Below, piece by piece: positions 12,735-23,567 of a stretch of 64,000 nt of DNA. The position numbers and the translations under genes were made by a program. A model generated the notes under the pieces. It did no database searches. It was not told the DNA's origin and saw only the letters and a program-made list of their open reading frames with translations. Position 1 is the first letter of the stretch. Every line of letters starts with the position of its first letter. Origin of the DNA: Opisthorchis felineus (Eukaryota > Platyhelminthes > Trematoda > Opisthorchiida > Opisthorchiidae); assembly GCA_004794785.1 (NCBI GenBank), contig SJOL01005977.1, forward strand, positions 199,435 through 263,434, given 5' to 3'.

Positions 12735-13015
12735 ACTATCTAAGCAGGCGAAATGCCGGCGGAGAAGGAAGCGCGAAGAAAGCCCCGATCGTTTTGGCAA
12801 AACATTTTTACCTGGTGCTCGGCCGGTCGTTAGACGAAGATAAATCTCCCTTTGCTTGAAGCGAAGGGACTGTCACGCCACTCCACAAATATGGTGACTG
12901 CCTATAGCCTGAAATCTACAGGCCTATTAGCCTCACTAACATACCGTGCAAGGTAATGGGATGAATTATGAAGCGGGCCAGCCTAAAGCACCTTGTTGTC
13001 AATCACCAAGATGTA
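12735..13015 (+). pseudogene. LINE-C reverse transcriptase, N-terminal part only
   Basis: One frame reads VTPLHKYGDCL followed by a stop and then PEIYRPISLTNIPCKVMG, which is the RT motif 1-2 signature (xVTPIxKxGD..NYRPISLT..K) of CR1/Jockey LINEs. Two in-frame stops lie inside the motif. Nothing after KRA..KHLVVN..D can be followed as RT, so motifs A to E are missing from this copy. Confidence 0.68.
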
Positions 13016-13020
13016 TCAAT

Positions 13021-16000
13021 CTCGTAATAGTCGCTTAGCAATGGAGAATTTCTGGCTATATTTATTGCTCTGCAGTTATTGAGGTATGTTTTTGCTCCCT
13101 TGATCCTCTTTTGGAATAGAGTCCAACTCATACATACGCCATGGCTGCTGCTTCAAAAAGCTTCCTGAAGAGTTGTACTACGGTAGTGTTCCTCCGTGCT
13201 GAAGATTAAGCCACACATGGTACAGCCTGGCAGCGCTTTGATGGCAGAAGACCGCATTCTGGTATCTCATTGCTGGTCCAAAACTACATGTGCGCTGGGA
13301 TCCCGGCTGCAAACTAACTTTACTCTTTGTAAGCGGCATCAAAGGCTTGCAAGCCAAATGAGTTGGTTGTGCAGCGTAAATTTATTGACCTTTAGCCATA
13401 CTATCGAGAGACAGCCTCACAACGAGATGAAGCAGCTTGACGTCAAGCGTGGTGCTCTCACTAAGCTATCCTATTCAATATGTACCACCTCCGTCTCCAT
13501 GCGATTAAGAGCCTCGCTACTTTTTGACTAAATTTTACGCAGTCATGTGGGAAATCCAATTTCCCACACCAAATTCCTACCCATCCAGGGTGCGTCAGAG
13601 TTCACTTCGCGGAAGTAATGCGTTTGCAGTGTGGCTGCTGGACCCACTGTTCTCACAGAGACGAACCTAAAGCGGCTAAAGCTGGATGCATAACGATAAG
13701 TTGGTTGAGCATGCATCCAGATCTGCGTCGTTGGCCGTAAACAATGCACAGAATTATGACAGCACCAATCGGATCATTTTATTGGGCACAGCACCTGAAA
13801 TTTATATAATTTTGCTAATGTAATGGAATTTTAGAAAAGCAAAACGGAGCTTGTATTGTTTAGCTGACGTTCTACACTGTTTCACGTGTTAATTAAAAAA
13901 TTGCAAGCATTCTGCCAGATCGTGGCCGACAAAAGCAGTGGAGCATTTATGCAATTAATCTATCAGTTCATGACCCATGGTAGAGCGACGATGAGCTTTG
14001 CAACGTTCCACTAACACGGATCCGAAGCGTCCAGCAGTTTCCATAGAGCTGTGCGAAATAATTACTAGCTTCTCTGTGAAGTATTCCAGCAAAGTTGAGC
14101 ACTGGCCGGTATCTTCGGCGCTCTCTCCAGCTCCCACCACTGATCTTGTGGCCAATGTGACAGCCACTCCAGTATCTTCAAGAGGTTAACTTTGCATTCC
14201 ATATCGGATTGACACCGTATTTTGTGCAGGGTGGCCCTGCAGCTTTATTACCCAGTAGCTGAAATGCTCAGAGGTCTCCACCATTTATCCTCGACGTATT
14301 AGTTTTCCTCACAACGTCACAAAGACGAACAAACTGCGCGCACAAAATACGCGTAACATTACAGCAGCCGCTTTCTTTAAACAGAATTACGCAGTGCCGT
14401 GCAACTCAACTTTCCATTATCTTCATGACAGCGCAGCCACTGGCGTAAGTTTTGGGTCCGCAGCTTCAAACAGCTTGATAATGCTCCGAGCACCAACTTT
14501 CCTCGTAGGGTAAGCACCGCATTTATCTTTTGTTTCAGGGTTTTCCAAGAAATCTCCAAACGTCTGCATATTTTGGTTTAAGCCATATCAGAGTCATCAA
14601 CCACATTATTGAAGTACTCTTAAAGTTATATCACACAACTGCTCATCAACGGTTGTGGCGACGTGAAAGTTCGCGTGAATAAATTTGGTAACGTAGACAA
14701 GTCATTTCTACTTAAAACGTGGCCTGATCAAAGCATCACAGGGGTCTGTAGGCACAATTCACAGTTTGATGCATTGCGCAGTAGTGACGCAAGTATGAAA
14801 CTCTGCGGATGATACTCGCTCTCAGATATCCACCACTAGTCAGTAAATGATGCAGCGTCTTCAACTATCTGCATGTGAATTAACAACACAGATATCTTTC
14901 CCGTTGGAAATAATGATGCCCGTTAGCTGGAATAAGCCATAAGCCCTAAGACTGCCGGAATATGAGGCCAGCCGATGCCCTTCATCATGGTAACTGCACG
15001 TGCTGTCGCCTACCTGGGCTGCGTTTCGTAAATGCTACGCCCTTGTCTATGGGTGACGCTGATTATGAAGTTCAACTACGCGTGGTAACCTAACCCAATG
15101 ACCAACTGCGGCGCTTTATACTCATAACAGTACATGTTGTCGTTTATCTTGGCTATTCATAGTGGACACCAGGCCAACACCTATGCGCGACGATGATTAC
15201 AAGGCCTCGAAGGATTGTCTAATCCAACGGCCAACAACGGCCCTTCACTATCATAACTGTCTGCGTTGTCGCTTCGCCATGGCCGCGCTTGAAAATGATA
15301 AAATCACCAATGGCGAAATGTTTATTTTATTTACTGACTGGGCCGGTATAACCATGATGGATAGTCACTCCGTTTCGTTTTCCGTAAACCACTTCCCCTG
15401 GATGATGAATCTGAAAGGAAAAAAGTTTGTTCGATTTATCCTCGCTTATATCTTCAGTAAAGTACTTCAGACATCATACTATTATTAAAGCAAACTTACT
15501 TCTTGCTCAACTAGTCCCATTGTCGATAATGAAGGATCTGTGTGTACATCTATACTGGAGCCAGCGAAGTTAAGGCTAAACGGGGTGTACACAAGACAGT
15601 CGTAAGGTGAAATGGTGTCGACTTGATTCTTACACTTCAAGGACTTCATTAGTCTCCGAACGTCTACCCATGGATGTAGCCGTAGTAAGTAGACGGGTAG
15701 TTGATGTCAAATGTTCTCCTTTAGAGAAAAAAACTCAGCTTCCGCTTAATGGAAATAACAGTTTCATCGTCCTCATCATAAATCGTAACCGTCCCACACG
15801 CATCAGAAGTAGTACTATCATCAAATAGGATGTGCGTTCTTAGACACCACATATCATCTCCGCTGCTTGTGTTCTTAAACAACACTTTTATGCTCTTGAG
15901 CATCCAATTATAGCCAAAAATGCTTCCGAATCTCAGACATATAACAAGTTGAAAGCCGCCTGCTCTTTCAAGCTACCTGAGGCTCTTCTGCATGTCTGTC

Positions 16001-17278
16001 ACACGAGCTTAGGCGTCATCTAACTCACTGCTCACGTCAGTGTTGCCACCCTTTTTCACTTCCACAATCTTGACTGAACTATCCGATTACATAAGCGACT
16101 AAGACGGCCACTTCGGATGCGATCTGCCTCCGATTATGATTATAGTGTGACTGGGAACCGCAGAGTTTACTCCATCTCACTGCCCCGAGAACACATATCC
16201 TTCAACCCACACCCAAGTAACATAACATAAATCAACACATTCCAACCTATCCCGTCTCCGTGCTCTAAGCGGTCGATGGATCATGACTAAACATAATCCA
16301 TCCTCTCAGTGCGCATTGCCTGTCCATCCACATTTGTCCTACCTGATCGGCTTTTCCGGTCGCTACCTAAACATCCATCAACTCTTTCCGTACCGTATCG
16401 GCCCCTTCTGCACCTCCCGTCGCCGATGATGCCAAACAAAGCACGGTTGACAAACTCCTTCCAACTGCATGCCCACCCTCCAATAACCTTCCCTTACCCG
16501 CATTCCACCTTTCGCAGTGAAGAAGAAAGAAAAAAGAAAGCAGCCTTTGTCGAATGACTGTGCCACTGGCCTAAGCCTGTTATGGTTGCGGCATAAGATA
16601 ACAATAAAGATAGTCCTTCAGCTGTCATACACTTTTGGTGCATAGCAAAGTCAAAAATGCTGTCTCACATGTAATTTAAAAACTCACTAAATGCGTGTGG
16701 TTTGATGCCTTTGGGGTAATTCTTTTTGTAAAACCTCTAAGCTGTTGCTTAGACTGTAGCGCGCCATGCTCAGATCATCTCAGCCTCCGAAAATGCAAGT
16801 GGACCACGCACCTCACATTTTTCTGCGACGTTTTGTCCCGACATGCCTTAAACAGCTAACTCTTCAAAACAGAGCCAAATTTCTGAGCTAGTAAGCACCA
16901 CTTTCCGCGCGCCAGGCAAAATCAGAAAGCCATCCGTAGCCTCAGCCGACATGCTACTGTTCACTGTAGCCTCTAACTGGCAGCTTGCCTTCTACTGCAG
17001 TTCCCTCGCCCACTTTCCGAATGAGCGTTACTGAACCTTTCCAGAAGCTACCCGCGATGGCTTTCTAATCCCCTTTCTCGCCTTAGCAATCTCAAATACA
17101 TAATGATCCTTCCCCCCTAAATGATTGTCAACACACCACCCACTTTCACACGAGCTAACTACGAAGTCACGCGCACTTCAACCACGGTGTTGGAAGCCGT
17201 CTGTTCACACCCCCGCCCCTACTACCCAGGTTCATAGACAACTATACAACTAGGTATGACTTAAGTAATGCACTACCG
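13021..17278. other. unassigned non-coding sequence
   Basis: No gene or element body recognised over about 4.3 kb. Frames of about 108-111 residues (13,196-13,531; 15,162-15,488) have no known motif. The stretch 16,000-17,250 is pyrimidine-rich on the plus strand. I saw no repeat shared with other parts of the window. Confidence 0.45.
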
Positions 17279-17685
17279 CCGTCACCGACAGCATGACATG
17301 AGTGCTCAACACTGATGCATTGCTGGAGTACAACTATGATTTATTTGAAGGACTTATTGCGAAGAAAGGAAGGTGAGCAAGGAAGGGAACTGGTGCCAGC
17401 TTGATAAAATAATCTCAAGGTGCCTACACCTCCAGACACTCATTCAGGCAATCTGGATAGAAACTGACAAGAAGAACGCCAATGATATCGATCATCAGAC
17501 ATATTTCGCAGCGTCTCCTACCAGGAGCAGTGGGGATCACGTGTGTTTATCATGGAAGGTGCGCCGTACAAACAGCACCCAAATGTTCCGTAATCTCTCT
17601 CATAACCTTCTGCCAAGTCAAGAGTTGGCAAACTATTTCCCGCCACCACTCTAAAATTGGGTACTGAAAACAGCACCTAGCATCA
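17279..17685 (-). mobile_element. LINE-A 3' end, 5'-truncated copy
   Basis: On the plus strand this reads as the reverse complement of a LINE-A 3' UTR. GTCACCGACAGCATGACAT, GGTGCCTACACCTCCAGA, CTGGATAGAAACTGACAA and GCAGCGT.TCC.ACCAGG occur in the same order and spacing at 38,097-38,490, in a better preserved LINE-A copy. Similarity fades after GAAAACAGCAC near 17,680. Only the 3' UTR and the last few codons are present, as expected for an abortive, 5'-truncated insertion. Confidence 0.75.
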
Positions 17686-19434
17686 CTTAGCTAATGCACG
17701 TCCTTCATATTCACATGTGGCCACACCCGTTCGCATCGACCGCATTACGCCATTCCATACTATCTTAGCCTGAATGTCCATTGTCGTTTTTGAACTCGTT
17801 CAGTGTCCCCTCACTGTGGTAGTAAAAATTTTGAACATCTTTTAGCTACCTGCTGTCTCAATCCCAATGCACTGTAGCAGATCTTTTGGACACTTTTTCC
17901 CACTTTGAGTCCCTAATCTAGATAAGACTGTCTTATCACCTCGTTTGAATGGCAGCAATGAACCAACACAGGCCCCCGAGAGACCCAAGAATATCCTTCC
18001 TCCATTCTGGTCTCAGTTTGTCGCGATTTCCACGTCAATCTTGACAACCCTGACAACCATGACAACCTCAACGGACTCACTCAATATGTTCGCATACGGG
18101 GCTTTCCATAGACCCGAATGGGATGTCTCAATGACGTTGCCGCGATGCCGATGACTTACCCGTAGTTCCCCTGATCTCCACTATTTCCCGACCGAGCAAG
18201 TTGCATGCGCCCAAAATACCGTCTGTATCCGCCGAATTTGTGGCAGAACTCCAAAGTACTGGCCACCTTATTATAGTGTCTGCTCGTGCTGCCCGCAGAC
18301 CCACTGATCCTTCTCACAGTTTTATCGGGACTTAGTATACCGGTTAAGATAAAACCTCACCATAGGACGGATAGAGTGTGCTGACTATCACAAAAACTCC
18401 ACCAACCTTACTAGCCGCAAAGAATTCCTTGGCGTCGTCTGGCAGGACGCCTACTGCAACGACAGGGGACGCTTTCCTGCGTAGGCCGTAAATGGCTGCT
18501 TCATTTTGATTAGCGCGGACGAATACGACCTAATTATTGCTTAAGTACTCTTTCAAGACACTTCCAAATCCAATATAAGAGAAAACACGTGAAGAAACCC
18601 ACTTTTCAACCAACTGGAAAAAGCTTATAACCGACTGAGAAGTTATCGTTTCAGAAGGGCTTGGTAAACAGTCGGTAATTTTTAATTGGGTAACGTTTCG
18701 CCTTTGACCCAAAAGCTTCATCAGGCCAAGTGCCTGATCTAATCTCATTCGCAAAGATTTCAGTGTTCGAGTTTACTGGGATTCACGAAATTGGACGATA
18801 CTGATCCCCTTGGGATTGGGTTGGTGTGCGACGTCGGCCGCTGTATTCCGTCCATATGTGCAGCTCTGAGATTAATTAATACCCGTGGATATTTCAACTA
18901 TGGAAAACCCCAGTTGTCATGCGTACCAACCCAAATGGGGGAGAGGGCATTTGCCCCGCTACGTAATTGTCGGACAGGCATTTCCACCAAAAGGAAACGC
19001 GAAGCTCCCTCGAAACAATCAGAACACATCCCCATGGAAAAAGGAAATCAGATGCCGGAAGAACTAAACTCCGCGAATGTGAAGACGTTTCAGGCCATCC
19101 AAACCAACCCTTCCGATATATATAAAAGAACAGCCGACTACCATAAAAAGAAGATCCTTGAGGCAGCACTGAAGATAACTGCGCCACAAAATCAGTACGA
19201 CGATAATGGTTTGACAAAACCGACACTTTCATTTGCTCCCTGTTTTATCAGAATATAATGAAGACCTGTCAAAAGCGTCTGCTGATTCCTCCTGCGAATC
19301 AACGGTTATTTTCTTCTCTGTTCTGACTACTCATGAGTAGCGTGATGTACGCCCGTTTATTATAACTCCACTTTAGTTTCCCTGCTGCTCTTTTTCCCGG
19401 TTTCGCTCCTACTTAAGGTCTGCTTATTCTCGAG
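17686..19434. other. unassigned sequence with one 155-residue open frame
   Basis: The frame at 18,791-19,258 on the plus strand (155 residues) is basic in its second half (KRKREAPSK, YHKKKILEAALK) but matches no family I know. Three tandem copies of a 9-mer ending TGACAAC lie near 18,037-18,065. A Lys/Arg-rich open frame this short is compatible with chance or with element debris. Confidence 0.4.
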
Positions 19435-19610
19435 TAGCAGATGTTAATATTTTGTTGCTCGCGCGTATTTCGTTGCAAGTCCGTCTCAATTCTACCTATT
19501 TTCGACCAACCGGTCTGACTGGAAATTGGACCGGCCGGGGACCGAACTCAGAGTTCCTCGAATGGTAGGCTAGCGTGTTATCCGCAACACCAGCACATCA
19601 GGAGGACTAA
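19435..19610 (-). mobile_element. SINE-2 copy (tRNA-derived)
   Basis: On the minus strand, GCTGGTGTTGCGGATAACACGC gives an A-box-like region and GAGTTCGGTCCCC a B box (polymerase III internal promoter). After the tRNA-like head the body reads GGTCGAAAATAGGTAGAATTGAG and then GAGCAACAAAATATTAAC. The same order (CAGTCGGAAATAGGTAGAGTTGA, then GGCAACAAAATCTCGAC) follows a tRNA-like head at 59,212-59,376 on the plus strand. Two diverged copies with the same head-body order define a family. It has no coding capacity and would depend on LINE enzymes. Confidence 0.68.
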
Positions 19611-20783
19611 TTTTTGTATTAGCTATGTACCGCATCTGCCAGATAGCTTCTGTTGACATTTGTTTTAAACGGGCCTAAGCGCGCCACCCGATCTGTCATC
19701 TGACACGAGCTGCCGCATTGCGCCGTCAGCCAAAGACAGTTCCTACCTTCCGGACGCACTGATTGTTTTCTGCGCCGTTAACTCTCTATACGGCCAATTT
19801 ACACTGACTGACTGCCCTTATCTTTACGTTTGTACATCGTTTGGTCTTTACTTGTTGCTGCTTTCGGAAAGCCCTGCTCCCTCACTGACTATTTTTCTGC
19901 TCCTGCTGATTGCGCTGTTATCGCTTGTACGTTTTGCTTAATTCACAATGTTTATTAACCCGTTTGTTTATAGAACCAGTTCTTGACAGTTCCCAATACG
20001 TCATCTACTGCCCTCATCCGTGTGTTTCTATTGCTTACTGGATACGAACTGCGTATAATCCGATAGCCGCAATCGTCCTGCGAGATCCTCAGCTGCCCGG
20101 ATCTTATAGTATCCAACCATGCAGATTTTTTAAGCCTTGTATGTGCATAAAAGCCACTCTCGGGAAAACCGAAACAAAGCAATTTAGATATCTGTACGCT
20201 TTTGTCTTCATATAGGTTCTTCTGAGTACCGACGAAAGACTCAAACCTAATGTTTTCAGCTGTTTGAGGCAGCTGGATGGGTCAAAATCTCAGCAACTGT
20301 GATTACATACTTGCTGTATGAAGGGCATATTCCTCTGTACTACTCAGCGTAGATCGACTAAGACCAGCTGAAGCAATTGTTACAATACCTAATGCTATCA
20401 AAACCACTCTTCCGGTTCTTAATAAGCAAAAGTCTTACAAATGAGAACATCCCTAACCTGGCCATATTCTACATGGACATTCTAACTGAGTCAAGCTTAT
20501 CATATCAGAACAATGGACAAACAGAACTTCATTTGACTAGCTTTGAAGGTTTCTTGATTCTGCCCAACTAAAAGTGAAAAAATGTCCCAAGGTACCGGAC
20601 ACAGACCTAATCGTGCTAGCAAAAACGAAGCATTCAACCATACGGTGGATCCTGGGGGCAGTTCAGCTGACTGCTCCAATTGGTGATTGAATGATGCGAG
20701 ATTGCGAATGTCTGTTGATATATCAAATACAACTAAGTTAGCGGAGAATTTCAAAACAAGGTGTACACAGAGCTACTCCGATT
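19611..20783. other. unassigned non-coding sequence
   Basis: No recognisable gene. The minus frame at 20,500-20,754 lies downstream of the piggyBac remnant and might be its very degenerate C-terminus (an isolated LGLCP could be part of the Cys-rich tail), but this is too weak to claim. Confidence 0.4.
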
Positions 20784-21290
20784 TCAGCTGACTGCCTCGA
20801 GCAGGAAGTTCAGCATACTGGAATCTGGCTTACCTTTTACTGTCCATTGCTTCAAACCCTTCTTCCGATGCTTATGTACAACGCATCGGTATCTTACATC
20901 TTCACCAAAAGTAGTGCTGAAGTAGGGTGAACAATTATCAACTCCGCCGCCAAGCCACGTCAGCAACGGCCACCAAAGCGTCGCACAACGGTAAGAGTGG
21001 ATCCTCGCTGCATTATCCATCTCATCAACAACATATTCATTTCTGTTATATGGGCAAACTAGTGAGGGCTTCCACTGAATGACCAAGCTGCATTGTCAAC
21101 AACAAAATGACATATTTATTCTTCTTGGTTTGATAATGCAATAACAGTGGTGTATCGGCATAGTTCCATGAGAAGACGCTCTCGTGCCTTCTAACCTTTT
21201 GCGATCTAATTTCACTAGGAATTTCACTGCCATTTCTGCGCACTGCTTCTGAAGTAGTCATTTTTTGTTGTTGCAAGTTGCGGCCCTGAC
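20784..21290 (-). pseudogene. piggyBac-type transposase, C-terminal half, degenerate
   Basis: Two overlapping minus-strand frames (21,276-21,046, then 21,086-20,784) together match the second half of a piggyBac (DDE_Tnp_1_7) transposase. The first gives RRNGSEIPSEI followed by RRHESVFSWNYADTPLLLHY and YVILLLTM, the strand-rich block before the last catalytic region. The second gives KPSLVCPYNRNEYVVDEMD, which fits KPxxVxxYNxxxxGVDxxD containing the third catalytic aspartate, and then WWPLLTWL, fitting the RxWP..LFF.LLD helix. A frameshift separates the two. The N-terminal half with the first two aspartates is absent. It is a dead DNA transposon remnant. Confidence 0.68.
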
Positions 21291-21326
21291 CGAAACCAGT
21301 GATGACGTTTTAGTCTGTTCTTATTT

Positions 21327-22285
21327 ATGGTTGTTGCCGACCAGTTGAGCATGGTTGTCCATACGAGCAGTCGAGTCCGTTGTCGGGACATCCATCCAGT
21401 TGAGGTAACCTCACCTCTGTGCTCAAAAATAACTTGTACGGGCGATCAAATTCAACTGTCCGGCAACAGTTGCAAGTCAGAACGAACCTCCGAATATGCG
21501 ATGGTACGACTAACTTTCTGTTCTCTAACTTTTGTGGAAAGAATATCACGGGACTTTCTATCAAACGGTGAGCTCCCTAGAATCTAAAACGGTTAGGACA
21601 AACGATGACACACTTCTGGGTGTGGTCTACAGGAGGGAGACCTGCAGCGGAGAGTACGTCTACTTTGAGGACCCAGTTTCTTTAAATCAAAGATGTCTCA
21701 CCGATACAGCAGTGAGTATTTGCTCAAAAGACACGCTGAAATCCGAGTCTGAACGGCTGGAGGACATAGTTGTTCAAAACGGATGCCCAGTTCACTTTTT
21801 GCAAATAAACCTACAGGCAGTAACACAGACAGAGATTATTATCAGTTGAGACGAAGCCGGTTTGTATCTGTGTGACATTCAAAGGTGATTCTGTAGCCTA
21901 AGTGACATCGCGAAGCTGCCTGCACAGCAGAAAATCAAAAGGTAGTCTTCTGATCGAAACCTATCCAGTGATCCAAATAAAGGCCATTTTGCCGCGGTCT
22001 AGTCAGATTTCGTGTGCTCTCATTCGACTGACTGTACAGGGCATTTTACACCGACTGTACAGCAAGGTGACTGTTCGATAGAGTCCGTGGGTGCATCCAA
22101 ATTTGGTTAGCAAGTGTAAGTAAAAAGCTCAGTTCCACTTCGAATGTGCCATATGTTTGACCGATTCTAGTCATGCTGCCTTTCCTAACGAAAGCTTTCA
22201 GATAGTATGCCAAGCAACTGAAAATCGCTTGAAGTTTACGCGGACTCAGTTGATGGCTGTTTCCGGGGCGAGTCAAATATTGTCA
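21327..22285 (+). pseudogene. Penelope-like element: RT C-terminus and possible GIY-YIG remnant
   Basis: The frame at 21,532-21,849 encodes VVYRRETCSGEYVYFEDPV, then RCLTD.AVSICSKDTLKSE and a VVQNGCPVHFLQ block. This fits the Penelope-type RT C-terminal region (VYRKPTxTGLY..F.S, then R...IC......E...L...F..NGYP..F). Upstream at about 21,500-21,570, in another frame, SLTFVERISRD resembles the LPFLDV strand. Downstream at about 22,160-22,285, HAAFPNESFQIV...LKFTRTQLMAVSGASQI resembles the end of the linked GIY-YIG nuclease, though its catalytic GIY/YIG pairs are not readable. Frames are broken, so it is inactive. It abuts the oppositely oriented piggyBac piece. Confidence 0.62.
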
Positions 22286-23366
22286 TCGATTAGTAATTTT
22301 GGTGCGTCCAAAGAAGTGCATATTTTATTGGTACTTTTTCAATGCGGGATGGATTGGAAAAGAACACACATCCCGGCTGGATACCCGACCGATCGTTTCT
22401 TTTAGATTCTTCTACTCAAGAGCACCCGCCCACATCTCAAATCATCAAAAACTACTGTATCCCAGATTGCCTCACCTGCTGATGTACGTTAGCAAGTGTC
22501 GATTCACTGAAGCTTGAGAATCGTCCAGGTTTCCCAGCAGCCAATCTAGGCGTCAGATAGTTCAGAATAAGCTGTGAGCACATCAAACGCGCTCGTCTCA
22601 CCTGATCCCACAAGTCCATTATCGACGACTTCTCAGAGGGAGTTATGAGGACAGGTAAGTAAATGGTCGATCGATGCGCTCGCCTCTGCAAATTATAAAG
22701 AAGGCGGAGCAAACGCAAGACGAAGCTGGTTGAACGAATGAGCCCGATCAAGCGTTCATATCCATCATCCTTATGCTAGTCAGATGACTTGCATGGCGTA
22801 TCACCCAGACCCCAGTTAGAAGTTGCGTAGTACATCTTGGCCGCTTCACTCAAGGCACAAGCCATGTAACCGATCGTAATGAAGATTGGCGTTATTGAAT
22901 CTAACTTGACCTCATGATAATTCCCCCTTTCATTTGCTTACTCCGCGTACGTACTTTTAATATCCTTGTTTCGCTAATTCGTACCCTCCACTCGCCTTGT
23001 CGTAAAGGCCGTCCCGTCCGACGCACTGTGTATTAGCATGTGTGTGTGAATGTGCGCACCTGGCCCACTTACCCATGCGCGTTCACGTCATTTTTGCTGA
23101 GCCTGACTTGACTTACTTTCTCATGAGTTCCGTGTGATCGTACCGCCAATGAAATTCACGAGACTGTCGTCGGAAGGGACGACCGTAACCCACACTACTG
23201 AGCCAACATTCCGCTCACCGTTGTTTGGTGTGCGGATGTTGACACTGGACTGTGCCGGTCAGTGACGGACTTTTGCACTTGTGACTCTACGAACATGGAC
23301 AATTGAGGCTTGTTGTATTAATTAGCATACCCTCGTGTAAATAGTACAGTAGACCTTCGAATCCAA

Positions 23367-23567
23367 TTATTCCTTTTGATATTCGGGATCTTCGAACCTA
23401 CGCGTCACCCAAAATTCCGTATCGGGAAACTCAACAACCTCAACTAGAGTCTGTACGAAATCATGAAGTACCCAACCTGAGACAGATAAATGCCACATAG
23501 GTTTGTTCGAAGCACCATGCGTCCCGGAGCAGTTTGGAAGTGTAAGCAATAAATTGCTACAGTTCAC
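23367..23567. repeat. dispersed repeat segment shared with 10.0-10.1 kb
   Basis: This contains the GCACCATGCGTCCCGGAGC core that matches GCGCCATGTGTCCCGGGTC at about 10,067-10,085, with further matches on the left side. The minus-strand frame (66 residues, with SGTHGASNKPMWHL) aligns with GPGTHGARYKFIWNF on the minus strand at 10.1 kb. Family and function are unknown. Confidence 0.4.

Larger units (their letters stand above)
10441..13020 (+). mobile_element. LINE-C: CR1/Jockey-like non-LTR retrotransposon, degenerate
   Basis: In order on the plus strand this holds an ORF1-like frame, an AP-endonuclease region, an EN-RT linker and the first part of the RT, after which similarity stops near 13,010. 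The full RT catalytic core and 3' end are missing, so this copy is 3' broken or interrupted by decay. Several frameshifts and stops are visible. A 62-bp tandem duplication interrupts the end of the endonuclease. The order EN then RT with SLLDLVI and YRPISLTNIPCKVM-type motifs supports the CR1/Jockey group. Confidence 0.7.

Noticed and set aside
18791..19258. 155-residue frame as a gene
   Set aside because: No recognisable domain and no supporting neighbours; openness alone is not enough.
22920..23340. Possible LTR of an LTR retrotransposon
   Set aside because: No second LTR, primer-binding site or gag-pol motif was found in the window.
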